Assembly (NCBI GenBank): GCA_030374765.1
Contig: JARGXX010000115.1
Location: 1,148,501-1,212,500 of the forward strand
DNA length: 64,000 bases
Reading direction: 5' to 3'
DNA from: Agarophyton chilense
Lineage: Eukaryota; Rhodophyta; Florideophyceae; Gracilariales; Gracilariaceae
Shown here in pieces: positions 33,121 through 41,855 of this stretch. The position numbers were made by a program, and so were the translations under genes. The notes under the pieces are model-generated. The model ran no database searches. It had not been told where the DNA came from and saw only the letters and a list, made by a program, of their open reading frames with translations. Each line of letters begins with the position of its first letter. Position 1 is the first letter of the stretch.

Positions 33121-33526
33121 CGTGATAGTGACGGTATCGTTTCTTTGACCTTTCATTGAAATTGGAACGTGATCAAGCCAGTATTTGACGAACGAGTTTG
33201 TTCCCGCTTCTCTACCTCCCCACCATCGTTTTTGTTAGTCCCCGTGCGCCAGTGTGACTCCATTCCAAGTAGTACAGGGCTTCATACACCATTGTCGGGA
33301 CAAATATCTCTGACTAAACCTTCGCATCCTTGATGCCCGTGCGGGGACATGACTGCTCCATGTCTTGCAGCTCGACCTCTCATGCTGCTTGCTCACATTA
33401 CCAGCTTAGCTCTCTCTCACAAATTGACTGCTGTGTGAGTGGGTCGACTACAAACACCTTCGGGCGCGCACAACGTCGAACGTCTTTCTCTTCACGACAG
33501 CTTTTACGGGGCGTCATTATTAAATG

Positions 33527-35185
33527 TCACGAAGAAGAAACCGAAAGTGTATCGTCATCCTTCGCAACTTTCGCCACATCTTCGATGCCTCTGTGCCATC
33601 TTAAAATACCTCCTTTCACCATAGTCACAACCTTGGCATCTTTGTCAACAGGGCCAATGACAAACGAGCTACCTTCTGAAGTGATTCCAAATTCTACCTT
33701 TGGACGTTCCAATTTTCTTGGACGTTGTCTACTTTCATCGCCCTGGAGTAACACCAACAGCCCACTATAAGTAGTGATATCCGGTATCCTATGACACTCC
33801 TTGTCGTCCACAGAATTCTTCACGCGGTTCACAAGTGCTGCTAACAGAAATAACAACGCAAGTACAATGAGAATAACGTATCCGATCATCGTGGCAATAC
33901 TCACGTCCGTTACGTTCATGTCGTACTTCTCGTAGATTATTTGGTTACCAACCTCCATAGGCATTGAAGAGCGACTCACCAATGTATCCAAGAAAAATCG
34001 AACTGGTATCATGTGTCCCCCGATTGAATAAAGTCCATTGCTGAGAGCAATTTCGCCGTTGGCATTCCATTCAATCTCTGTTTCCACGGTAAATGCCTTG
34101 AAGGACACGCTCGTTTCTTCATCTATTCTGAAAATCAGTTCTCGTTGCGGAGCCGGAAATGTTGCGGTTCCTAATCGGAAAGTAAAGCTGGTTCCTTCAT
34201 CGTTCCATGACCCAATCATACAATTCATTTGGCCCTTCTCAGATGAGGTTAGGCTGTTCCCAAAGTCCAGACATATAAATCTATCGTACTTGGTGGGCGT
34301 ATCGTAAGATTCAGGTCGTACATTTCTTCTCACAATGGTCGATGATTCATTGAGATGAACCAGGTTTTTTTGCCATTCTTTCGAACCACCTTTACCAGCT
34401 TGTAGATGAATGTTTTTTGTTCTGGAGAGACTCAAGTTGCAGCAGGAGATACGATCTATTCCGCATCGCGATACGTTTAGAAGTGGTATCGCACCATCGT
34501 ATTGCTGACACAAGACACTTTCCGAGTTTACGATGGTCCCGATCTCGGCATGCGGTACCTCTCTCCGCAAGTGGCGGGCCGAACTTGAACCAGAAAACGG
34601 TTCCAATGCATTGAAAGCCATTTGGAAATATGTTAATCTTTCTTTTTCAAAATTAGCACAACTGGACATGATTTGTGGGAACACAGGATCTGTAGATAAG
34701 ACAGGCGCTGAACGAGGATCCAATGTAGATATGAATTCCCGGGTCGCTGGACGCTTCGCTTCGTCTGTTCGTCCATTGATGCCTAACGCCAATGAAAACA
34801 ATATGCCAAGCAGCGAGAGGTGAGCAGCGAAAAGAAGTGTGGAGAAACGATTTCCATCCTCTACCACGCCACCTGCGAGATGCGAGAAACGAAATTCTCG
34901 CAATGTAACACGTTCGCCTTTAAGAAGCCGACGTCTTGTAATCCAGCTTTGGAACGAAATGAGAGCCTGTGCCAAAACTGCGAAGACAAACACGTCAATG
35001 ACAATGTAAACCACGGCGTTGACATATTTCGAATCAATAGGGACTGTGATCATTGCTAACAAGAAGGACAACCTACGAGATGCAGCTGATGAAACGGTTT
35101 TTTCTGTTTTATCGATAGCTCTCAGGAATGCAAGTATCCACGCAACAGGTTGGCATGTCAGTAACTCGCCTACAAAGGCAACCAA
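33527..35185 (-). CDS. unrecognised multi-pass membrane protein with large lumenal domain
   Basis: An open frame of 552 codons. Hydrophobic helices lie at about 56-78, 116-136 and 435-457 of this frame, with a weaker one near the start. The 300-residue loop between the second and third strong helices has several cysteines (including a CC pair) and four N-glycosylation sequons (NVS, NLS, NES, NVT), and none of these sequons lies elsewhere, which points to a lumenal or extracellular domain. The tail after the last helix is about 95 polar residues ending DDDTLSVSSS. I do not recognise a family. The frame has no ATG at its start: it stays open, hydrophobic, to about 35257, so the true 5' exon is probably upstream behind an unplaced intron. 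Confidence 0.65.
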   Translation of the reverse strand: MVAFVGELLTCQPVAWILAFLRAIDKTEKTVSSAASRRLSFLLAMITVPIDSKYVNAVVYIVIDVFVFAVLAQALISFQSWITRRRLLKGERVTLREFRFSHLAGGVVEDGNRFSTLLFAAHLSLLGILFSLALGINGRTDEAKRPATREFISTLDPRSAPVLSTDPVFPQIMSSCANFEKERLTYFQMAFNALEPFSGSSSARHLRREVPHAEIGTIVNSESVLCQQYDGAIPLLNVSRCGIDRISCCNLSLSRTKNIHLQAGKGGSKEWQKNLVHLNESSTIVRRNVRPESYDTPTKYDRFICLDFGNSLTSSEKGQMNCMIGSWNDEGTSFTFRLGTATFPAPQRELIFRIDEETSVSFKAFTVETEIEWNANGEIALSNGLYSIGGHMIPVRFFLDTLVSRSSMPMEVGNQIIYEKYDMNVTDVSIATMIGYVILIVLALLFLLAALVNRVKNSVDDKECHRIPDITTYSGLLVLLQGDESRQRPRKLERPKVEFGITSEGSSFVIGPVDKDAKVVTMVKGGILRWHRGIEDVAKVAKDDDTLSVSSS

Positions 35186-35257
35186 AACGCATGAGACGAC
35201 ATATATGGCTAGAAAGGTGGCGGCAACAATGCTTTGACACCAATAGCTTCAAAAATA

Positions 35258-35601
35258 TGCGTAGCGACAGGTTTTCTTCGGAAATGGATTTGACAACTGT
35301 ATCGTCGGAGGCTGTATTCACAAAGAAGAGGAGGCTCCTGTCAAGAAAAACCAGAGGCCTTAACATACTAGAGGCTACGTGCCTTCGTATGACTCGGTAG
35401 TTCCGAGCGGTACAAGTTGGCCCAAGGATAACCGATATACCCTTCGTACTTACCTTTCGTAGAGTGTACGTGCCAACGTTCCAACGCCGCAGCTACAAGC
35501 TGTCGATCGTCCCTGTTCTACTCATTGAAAACGATATCTTCAACAGAATCGATTTGAACTCCCCATGAAGGACTGTAGACCCACTGCATGGGAACGAAAA
35601 G
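35258..35601. other. presumed 5' exon region of the membrane protein, unresolved
   Basis: On the minus strand an ATG at 35366 starts a frame that could supply the first exon, but I could not place a splice pair that joins it to the long frame. Otherwise nothing is visible before the inverted repeat. Confidence 0.3.
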
Positions 35602-36237
35602 CCCTTACACAGAAAGCAAAAAAGGATATGATATTTGACATTCAGCAAGTAAGATTGTTGGAGAAATACAACAGTACGATCTCGGCCATCGACATTTGTG
35701 GTTTTGGAGTAGAGTATCACTCGACATTGCGGTGAGTGGTTTAGGGTATGAGGAGTTCAATTGTTCTGTGGTCAGGCCACAATACACGAAAGGATTCGAA
35801 GGTCAGAATCCATTCCTTGAGCGATGAAAAGCTCCATGGCATGCTGGTATGAAAGGCAAGTTGGAAAAAAAATCTATCAAAGCCGAAACATCGCTTATGA
35901 TGAGCCAATGCTGTGGGGTCTTAAAAGCTGCAAAGGCAGTCTCTGTAACTTACAAGAGCTTGCTTCATAGCTACCGCCTCCATGGGGTAGGTTTCTTGTC
36001 AAGCCAAGTATCACCATTTCTGGTCTCTATGCTTCTTGGAAGAGTGTTAAAAGTCGACTTGCAAAATATTCGCCCTTGAGCTGACTGCTTGAAGGACGGT
36101 TCTGGTCGTATCTAATATGGCGCCGGTCGAAATCTGTTACGGTGTGATTCATCACGGCGAGGCCAACAGTGCAGGAGTGGAAGGCGAGGACGAGGACTTC
36201 GTTCTGGAGGGCAAACGGGTGATGTTACAACCGGTCC
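35602..36237 (+). repeat. long inverted repeat, right copy (636 bp)
   Basis: Partner of 20600-21236 in opposite orientation, about 98% identical. It carries the 76-codon plus-strand frame 35849-36079 starting MKGKLEKKSIKAE, whose last 72 residues differ from the left copy by one residue. Its right part also begins the MAPVEICY frame, which then diverges where the repeat ends. The element could be a solo terminal repeat or a non-autonomous transposon. Confidence 0.9.
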
Positions 36238-36562
36238 TACTGGTCCGCGAACGAAGAGGGTGGAATTTGTTCAAGTGGCACGGCGTTGACTACCGGGATT
36301 CGGCGCACGGACTGTTCATGATTTGAACAAGAGCAATGCACGCAACCACTCAAACACAAAAACATTTGGTCATTGAAGCATTTATCTTTACATCCCACAT
36401 GATGAACAAACCTAGCATAGCATTAAGAACTTATGGCGTTACACGCTCCATGGTATTACTCGAAATCACTCTAAACGATTCCCAAGATTGCAATTGGATC
36501 CTTATTAAACTTCACATACACAACTCTGTACACGAAAGACGACGCAGCTTAAACGCAGGGCC
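36238..36562. other. 3' flank of the MSP protein gene
   Basis: 325 bp without a gene between the repeat end and the stop codon of the MSP protein. Confidence 0.4.
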
Positions 36563-38044
36563 TCATATCACATTGCGAATTTGCACGTCGAACTTGACCT
36601 TTAAGATATCCTTCTGCGGAACAGCGAGCCACATATCGTCCAAGTCATTTTCGTCTTTGTTCAGATCTTCGTCCGGCTTCAAGTCTATATTTGCAACTTC
36701 AATCCAGGCCTCATCTGCTAGGGACTCCCATTTGTCCGAAGAGAACTTCAGATTCTGAATATTCACATTAACATTGAGCGAGTCATAAGCAGAGATAATA
36801 TCCTTTTGAGGATAAATCTCATATAGGCCCTTATTCTTAGTGACAATCCGATATAACAAAGTCTTTTCCGAAAGATTGCTGAGGTGCAGAATTGATGGCT
36901 GCTGATCGGCATCATTTTCGGCTCTTAGACGTAGGACCTTGGGTGTCCAGAACAACACATCTTCCAAAGTATCTAAAAAGGTGCTCGACAACATCAGCCT
37001 TCCGGCACCACCATTGGCGTTCATTTTCTTAAAGGCGTCTTGCAAACGATGGGCTGCTCGGTCCGGTAGCTCTGACGGACTGAGTTTACGAGGGTCGGCG
37101 TTTCGCAACACGGGGAAGAGCACGGTGCTTATGTCACCGGCCCAAACCCTGGGCCAAAGATCTTGCGGCGTGACATTTCCGAGAAGGTTCTCGGAATGGA
37201 CGGCCGCTACCTCGAGTTTGAACTTGTCAAATGATGTGGGTCTGCTGACAGGAACAATAGGATTGGCAGTGATCTCACCGTTTATATCCATGCGCTTGGA
37301 CTTGGGCTGGGACGAAAGCTCGATGCGGAAAGTCTGTTTTGGGTCGATAATACCGACACGAGGACGGACAACGTATCCCATCTGGTTGGTGGTTTTCATC
37401 TTGAAGACAATGGGAAATTCGGAAATGTTGGTGACATCCAAATGTGAACAGCACGAACCGTTGGGGTTTGTGGAGGGCACGAACGCTAGCGTGGTGGGCT
37501 TGAACGTGACGAGCTGTTCCAACGGAATGTAAAACGCGCTCTGCTTGACTACGACACCCAATGCACGTTTGCGCACGGCCGAGTCAGGCACGAGGTTCCA
37601 TAGGTCAGCAGCAGCTTTGGAGGTAGCAGCAGAGCGATTCGGAGCCGAACTGATGGGGGCTGCAACCACCAAGAAGCGATGACGGGCCACCTCCTGAGCG
37701 CGGGGAAACGCGCGCAAGGGGCGCTGAATAACCTGAACCTCGGCAGTGGTATGCGGCTCAATGAGACCGCAGCCGGACTTGACGGCGTAGGTGCGATGCT
37801 CGTTGGTCTTAACCTTGTACAGCAACGTCTCGGGGGAGTTGTTGGTAATCTTGAGCTTCTCGGTGGACACCTTGTCCAGGGCGGAGCGGAAAATGAAACG
37901 ACGGGGCGGGTCGCAGGTGAAGAAGGTCTCGGAGGCGTCGCCGTGCGACTGCGCGACGTTGTAGGACTTGGCATTGTGCAGCGACGGGGGCGTCTTGGGC
38001 TCCGGGACGGGGGACTGCGGGGGGGTGGAAAGCATGGTAGGCAT
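36563..38044 (-). CDS. protein with three tandem MSP (major sperm protein/VAP-like) domains
   Basis: 493 residues from the first ATG. Domain 1 (about 45-150) is the most VAP-like: FRSALDKVSTEKLKITNNS, LLYKVKTNEHRTYAVKSGCG and GLIEPHTTAEVQV match the VAP core F.YKVKTTaP..Y.VrPn.G.I.P, including the lysines that bind FFAT peptides. Domain 2 (178-300) starts TFKPTTLAFV and has FKMKTTNQMGYVVRPRVGII. Domain 3 (363-492) starts LFWTPKVLRL and has LLYRIVTKNKGLYEIYPQ. No transmembrane anchor follows, unlike VAP. Such a protein could bridge several FFAT-bearing partners or serve as a scaffold; that is inference. The frame is open upstream to 38206 but without ATG. Domain 3 is the least conserved. Confidence 0.82.
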   Translation of the reverse strand: MPTMLSTPPQSPVPEPKTPPSLHNAKSYNVAQSHGDASETFFTCDPPRRFIFRSALDKVSTEKLKITNNSPETLLYKVKTNEHRTYAVKSGCGLIEPHTTAEVQVIQRPLRAFPRAQEVARHRFLVVAAPISSAPNRSAATSKAAADLWNLVPDSAVRKRALGVVVKQSAFYIPLEQLVTFKPTTLAFVPSTNPNGSCCSHLDVTNISEFPIVFKMKTTNQMGYVVRPRVGIIDPKQTFRIELSSQPKSKRMDINGEITANPIVPVSRPTSFDKFKLEVAAVHSENLLGNVTPQDLWPRVWAGDISTVLFPVLRNADPRKLSPSELPDRAAHRLQDAFKKMNANGGAGRLMLSSTFLDTLEDVLFWTPKVLRLRAENDADQQPSILHLSNLSEKTLLYRIVTKNKGLYEIYPQKDIISAYDSLNVNVNIQNLKFSSDKWESLADEAWIEVANIDLKPDEDLNKDENDLDDMWLAVPQKDILKVKFDVQIRNVI

Positions 38045-38444
38045 GGTGGATGGGGAGGCCAGCGGCAGGAAGACTGAGCGCGAGGGGGAGGTGGAGGACG
38101 TCAGCGAAGGGGGTGCGGGAGGGGGAAGTACGATGCGCGTGCAGGTGACATTTGTGGAGGGGTGACGGCACACGATATGAGGGGCTGGCTGTACAGCAGG
38201 CGCCACAGCTGCGGTGAGAGCTGGTGGCTGAGATAGCTTGCGTCAGATTTTCGATTGGCGCGTGCGCGCATGCGTGTCATACACGTTGATCCGAAAGCGA
38301 AGGCGAAAGCGAAAGCGAAAGCGAAAGCGAAAGTGAAAGTGAAGAGGAACCGAAAGCTAGCTCGAGCGCCAGCTAGACGAACCTTGCACTAAGCGCCGTC
38401 CGTCTCCACGACGCGTCTGTTCCCCGCCGCTCCGCCGCGTCGCA
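38045..38444. promoter_or_regulatory. divergent promoter with GCGAAA hexamer array
   Basis: 400 bp between divergent starts of the MSP protein and the BED-finger protein. At 38292-38343 it contains about eight GCGAAA units (with GTGAAA and GCGAAG variants at the edges). Such arrays can be binding-site clusters or simple repeats; position between two genes makes a regulatory role possible. No TATA box is seen. Confidence 0.4.
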
Positions 38445-40991
38445 ATGCAGCCGGCAGACACTATCGCGTCGCAGCACGCGGCTGCTCTCGCCGCTGTCAA
38501 CCTCAAGGAGATGCAACCTGCGCACACAGCGCCTATGCCAGCGCCCGCCGCGCCAATGCCAGCACCCGCGCCATTGCCAGCTGCACAGCCACCGCCGCCG
38601 CCGCCGCCGCCGTCGCCGCTCGCAGTCAAGAGCGACCCTTCTGCCCCTACGTGGGTCATTTCAAGAGATCCTTCTCCGCGTAGTACTTTTTCACCTCCAC
38701 GCAGCGATCTTGAGCTTCGCCACGCGGCCCCTTTTTCGCACGCCCGACCCTTCCTGAACCCCGAGCAGAGCTCCCCGCCTCCGCTTGTAGACAATGTAAA
38801 GCCTGTTTCTGCCGCTTTATCCAGGAAGCGGCCCTTTGAAAGCACCGACACGCCGCTGGTAAAGCGGAAGAAAGTGAAGAAAAACAACAACAAAGCGGAC
38901 AAGGCTGAAAACAATGTTGCGAAACAAACCCCCGGCCCAATCTTCCGCAAATCTTCCGCTTTGCTCTTGTCGCACTCATATCTTTTGCGCGACCCCCATG
39001 TCGAAGACGCTCTGAAAGAGTTTCTGTTCCCCATCATCATGGCGGAAAATGGCGCACGGCCGAAGTGGGCCGCTTGCGTGTTGTGCCTTTCCCACACCCG
39101 CGGCAAGGGGCATATTTACTTTCAGAGCTTCCCACTCAAGATGCGCAAAATCCGCAATCATCTTGCATCTCTCCACGCCAAGCTAGACGCTGATAATTAT
39201 GTTCAACTCAACGTTGATGAGAAGCTAGCTTTTCTAAGGCGCGACCTTCCTCCTTTCAATGCCGTCACAAATCATCCACTCTTACGCAATTTAGAGGACT
39301 CTCCCTCGTGGAATGAAGCCGAATACAATCGCGTCTTCCACTCCGATTCTTCGGCAGCACAACTCGCTTCCTATTCCTCGCCGCTTGCTGATAAGGTGCC
39401 AGCCAAACAAGTTACACCAGCCGTGCGATCGGCCAAACGGCACAAAAAAGAAGCCGCGCTCAGGAAGGTGTTGACGCGAGCCTTCAATCACCCAAAACAG
39501 ATGCGACATCTGCCCAAAATGTTCTGCTCGGACGGTGAAGATCTGCGCGCTTCGCCATCCCACTCTTTATGCCTCGATGATCCTGATATTACGTGCGGAC
39601 GGCGAAACTTTACTCAAGGTATGACCATGAACGTGACTCATGTTCTTGATTCGCGAAATAGAAAGCTGAATTGCTCCCATGAATTTGACAATCTCCGCCA
39701 CGTCCTTCAAAATGCTAAACCCTTGTCTCACCCGGAAATACCGCGTTTGGTTTTAGGTGACAAGCTCAGGGACCCATTGCGCGAAAAGTTGGCCACAGCT
39801 GATGACGCATTTCTCACATTAACTGCGTCCATGCCGCCCGGTGGTGAAAACACTACAGCCGCAAAGAGGGTAGATGTGCAGTATTTCACGCCTGTGTCTG
39901 CACTGATTTTGTTTTACTTAATGCGTGGCGTTCCTTGTTCTGTGATTACAGAGCTTGTGGATGCGATGTTGCAAGAAGAAGAAAACGTTGGGAAGAGTAG
40001 GACTGGAACCATGTTGCCATCGGTTGTACTAACTGGAGACTCCGTGTGTGCTGTGAACATGCAATTGACGAGATTGTTGCTCGACGAAAAGAATCGGTAT
40101 AGCTGGGCTCTGACGTTCCTGACACGCCCGTGTCCAGAACTCGGTGAGGATGGTGTGGAAGTCTTGGTTGCTACGAGAAATGAGAAGATGGTTCGAAGTG
40201 ATTTACATGTTGTGTCTTTGCGTTATGCAGATCGCATTGATGAGAGCATAGTGGCGTTCTTCGATGCGATTTGCGCTGATTGGAAGTCACGTTTGGTGGG
40301 GCTTAATTCCGGAATTGACGTCGCTGACGCGAAACGAAAACAGGTTGAGCGGACGATTTTTGAGGTGTTGAAGGCAGTTGAAGGGGTCGGGAATGTGCTG
40401 CTGATTGACAAGGAAGTGGGTAGAAGTGGGCGACCCATCTTTGCAGATGTGGTCGGAAAGATGAGTGAGGAAGAGATGTCACGACTGGTGGATAGTCATT
40501 TGAAACGGTTAGGGCAAAGCATGAGCAAAAACGAGATACTCAATGCTTGGCGTACACTTGCTATCGATGAACGTGTGGAGCATGCTTACAGTCCTCACGC
40601 TGATTGTGAAGAAAACAACGTGGAATATGTTGAAAACCGTGGAATACGAAATTTCGTTGATGATTGGGCTCCGTTTGAGACTCTAAGAAACTTTGCGTAC
40701 AGTTTGAGACCTTTGTATGAGCGATATGAGATTGGAGCGGATCAGATTGGATGCTTCCGAGCAGGAGTGATCTGTGGTACGAAAGGTAATATCAGTTCGA
40801 TGGTGGACGCTGGATTGGAACGCGTGTTCCACGCCAGATCGCTTGTGAAGGCGTGGTGTATGATGGTGATGACTGAGAAGGGTGAGAATGGCAAGTGCAA
40901 ATGGGCGAAGAACGGATGCATGTGGTCGGAAAACTGGGTGAACGTTGTTCGCGAGGTGTATGGAGGGGATGCGCTGGTTGGGGCTGGTTGA
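38445..40991 (+). CDS. large nuclear orphan with BED-like zinc finger
   Basis: 848 residues in a single exon. The first 130 residues are Pro/Ala-rich with a polyproline run (49-57), followed by a strong basic nuclear signal (KRKKVKK, 140-146). A BED-type C2H2 finger occupies about 205-246 (C211, C214, H239, H244, with aromatic W208 before it and NHL..LH at its end). The remaining 600 residues are folded-looking, with no family I can name; segments such as LILFYLMRGVP and VVLTGDSVCAV are vaguely like the hAT transposase core, and BED fingers are typical of hAT proteins. A domesticated transposase is therefore one reading, a lineage-specific chromatin protein another. The gene is intact, unlike the transposons in this window. 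It is divergent to the triple-MSP gene. Confidence 0.75.
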   Translation: MQPADTIASQHAAALAAVNLKEMQPAHTAPMPAPAAPMPAPAPLPAAQPPPPPPPPSPLAVKSDPSAPTWVISRDPSPRSTFSPPRSDLELRHAAPFSHARPFLNPEQSSPPPLVDNVKPVSAALSRKRPFESTDTPLVKRKKVKKNNNKADKAENNVAKQTPGPIFRKSSALLLSHSYLLRDPHVEDALKEFLFPIIMAENGARPKWAACVLCLSHTRGKGHIYFQSFPLKMRKIRNHLASLHAKLDADNYVQLNVDEKLAFLRRDLPPFNAVTNHPLLRNLEDSPSWNEAEYNRVFHSDSSAAQLASYSSPLADKVPAKQVTPAVRSAKRHKKEAALRKVLTRAFNHPKQMRHLPKMFCSDGEDLRASPSHSLCLDDPDITCGRRNFTQGMTMNVTHVLDSRNRKLNCSHEFDNLRHVLQNAKPLSHPEIPRLVLGDKLRDPLREKLATADDAFLTLTASMPPGGENTTAAKRVDVQYFTPVSALILFYLMRGVPCSVITELVDAMLQEEENVGKSRTGTMLPSVVLTGDSVCAVNMQLTRLLLDEKNRYSWALTFLTRPCPELGEDGVEVLVATRNEKMVRSDLHVVSLRYADRIDESIVAFFDAICADWKSRLVGLNSGIDVADAKRKQVERTIFEVLKAVEGVGNVLLIDKEVGRSGRPIFADVVGKMSEEEMSRLVDSHLKRLGQSMSKNEILNAWRTLAIDERVEHAYSPHADCEENNVEYVENRGIRNFVDDWAPFETLRNFAYSLRPLYERYEIGADQIGCFRAGVICGTKGNISSMVDAGLERVFHARSLVKAWCMMVMTEKGENGKCKWAKNGCMWSENWVNVVREVYGGDALVGAG

Positions 40992-41855
40992 GGGCCTTTT
41001 CTGGCATTTGCGCAGCTTTTTGTGGTAAAGGTAAATTACATGCGGCTGTCTCGATGGTGAGCGCCAGACTCGGTGCTTCTGAACGCCCGTTGCCACAAGA
41101 GAAGGTCCCTTTTGAGAAGAAATGAGGGCGGATGTAGGAGGAATTTAGAGCTTTTCTACGTTGCAATGAAGACAAGGATCAGTAATGTATTAGTTATGTG
41201 ATGGGGCGCAGTGTGACGGTGACAGACAGTGAGGAATACAGCCGTATGTTGTTGTACGACAGAGTTGGCACACAAACGCAAAAAAGAAACACCAAACGCT
41301 GCCACCGTCTCGGGCCCACTTGCAAAGTAGCGCGGCGCGTTCTTCTCTGCAGCCACAGCGTCCGTGGGGCGCGTCACTGTAAGACCAGACAAACGCGCCA
41401 CATGGCTGTAAGCACTCATGAAATGCCATTGAAGGTATAGCCATCTGCAGCGAGTAGGAGCAAGCGCAGTATGAGCGATGCCATTTGCGTTGTCCATTTT
41501 CGAATATATTTTGCGTGCACCGGTGAGCACCGCGCCCCGCACGGTAAGTAAATGAAAAAAAAGGGTATCAGCCTAGAGCCTCGTGCGAGAGTCTGTATCT
41601 TTTTCGGTGTTCCTTTCGATAAAGCGCGTTCGGCATCTCCATAATCGATATCAAGCTATCAACAAACCACCAATGTTCGACAACCTTTCAATAATTCCAA
41701 GTGCAGCGGTGTTGGAAAACAAAATACCTTCATCTCAGTCATCATGAAACGGACCTCATCTACATTAAACAATCTTGCTAATTCGCCGCAAACTAACGCT
41801 CAATTATCGATGCCCGGCTCTCATATCCAGCCAATCGATCCGCCATCAGACATCA
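40992..41855. other. convergent 3' flanks, no gene
   Basis: 864 bp between the convergent BED protein and AlkD-like protein genes. Short frames on both strands show no domains. Confidence 0.4.

Larger units (their letters stand above)
30210..33526. other. long intergenic region, one weak small-gene candidate
   Basis: 3.3 kb with no recognisable protein. Candidates are 31137-31385 plus (82 codons, starts MAPKKFTSMKQSWKQ, no domain) and 31642-31866 plus (74 codons). A duplicated 12-mer gttcgggacgaa occurs at about 31922-31947. The block at 32680-32760 resembles 8640-8730. A short tandem array lies at 33031-33120. Confidence 0.35.

Noticed and set aside
37549-38171. Overlapping frames of 120-141 codons in the MSP gene
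   Set aside because: They are alternative frames of the GC-rich 5' half of that gene, Pro/Ser/Arg-rich by composition.
38045-38206. A 54-codon N-terminal extension of the triple-MSP protein
   Set aside because: No ATG occurs between the upstream stop and 38044; it would need a GTG start. It is more likely 5' UTR.
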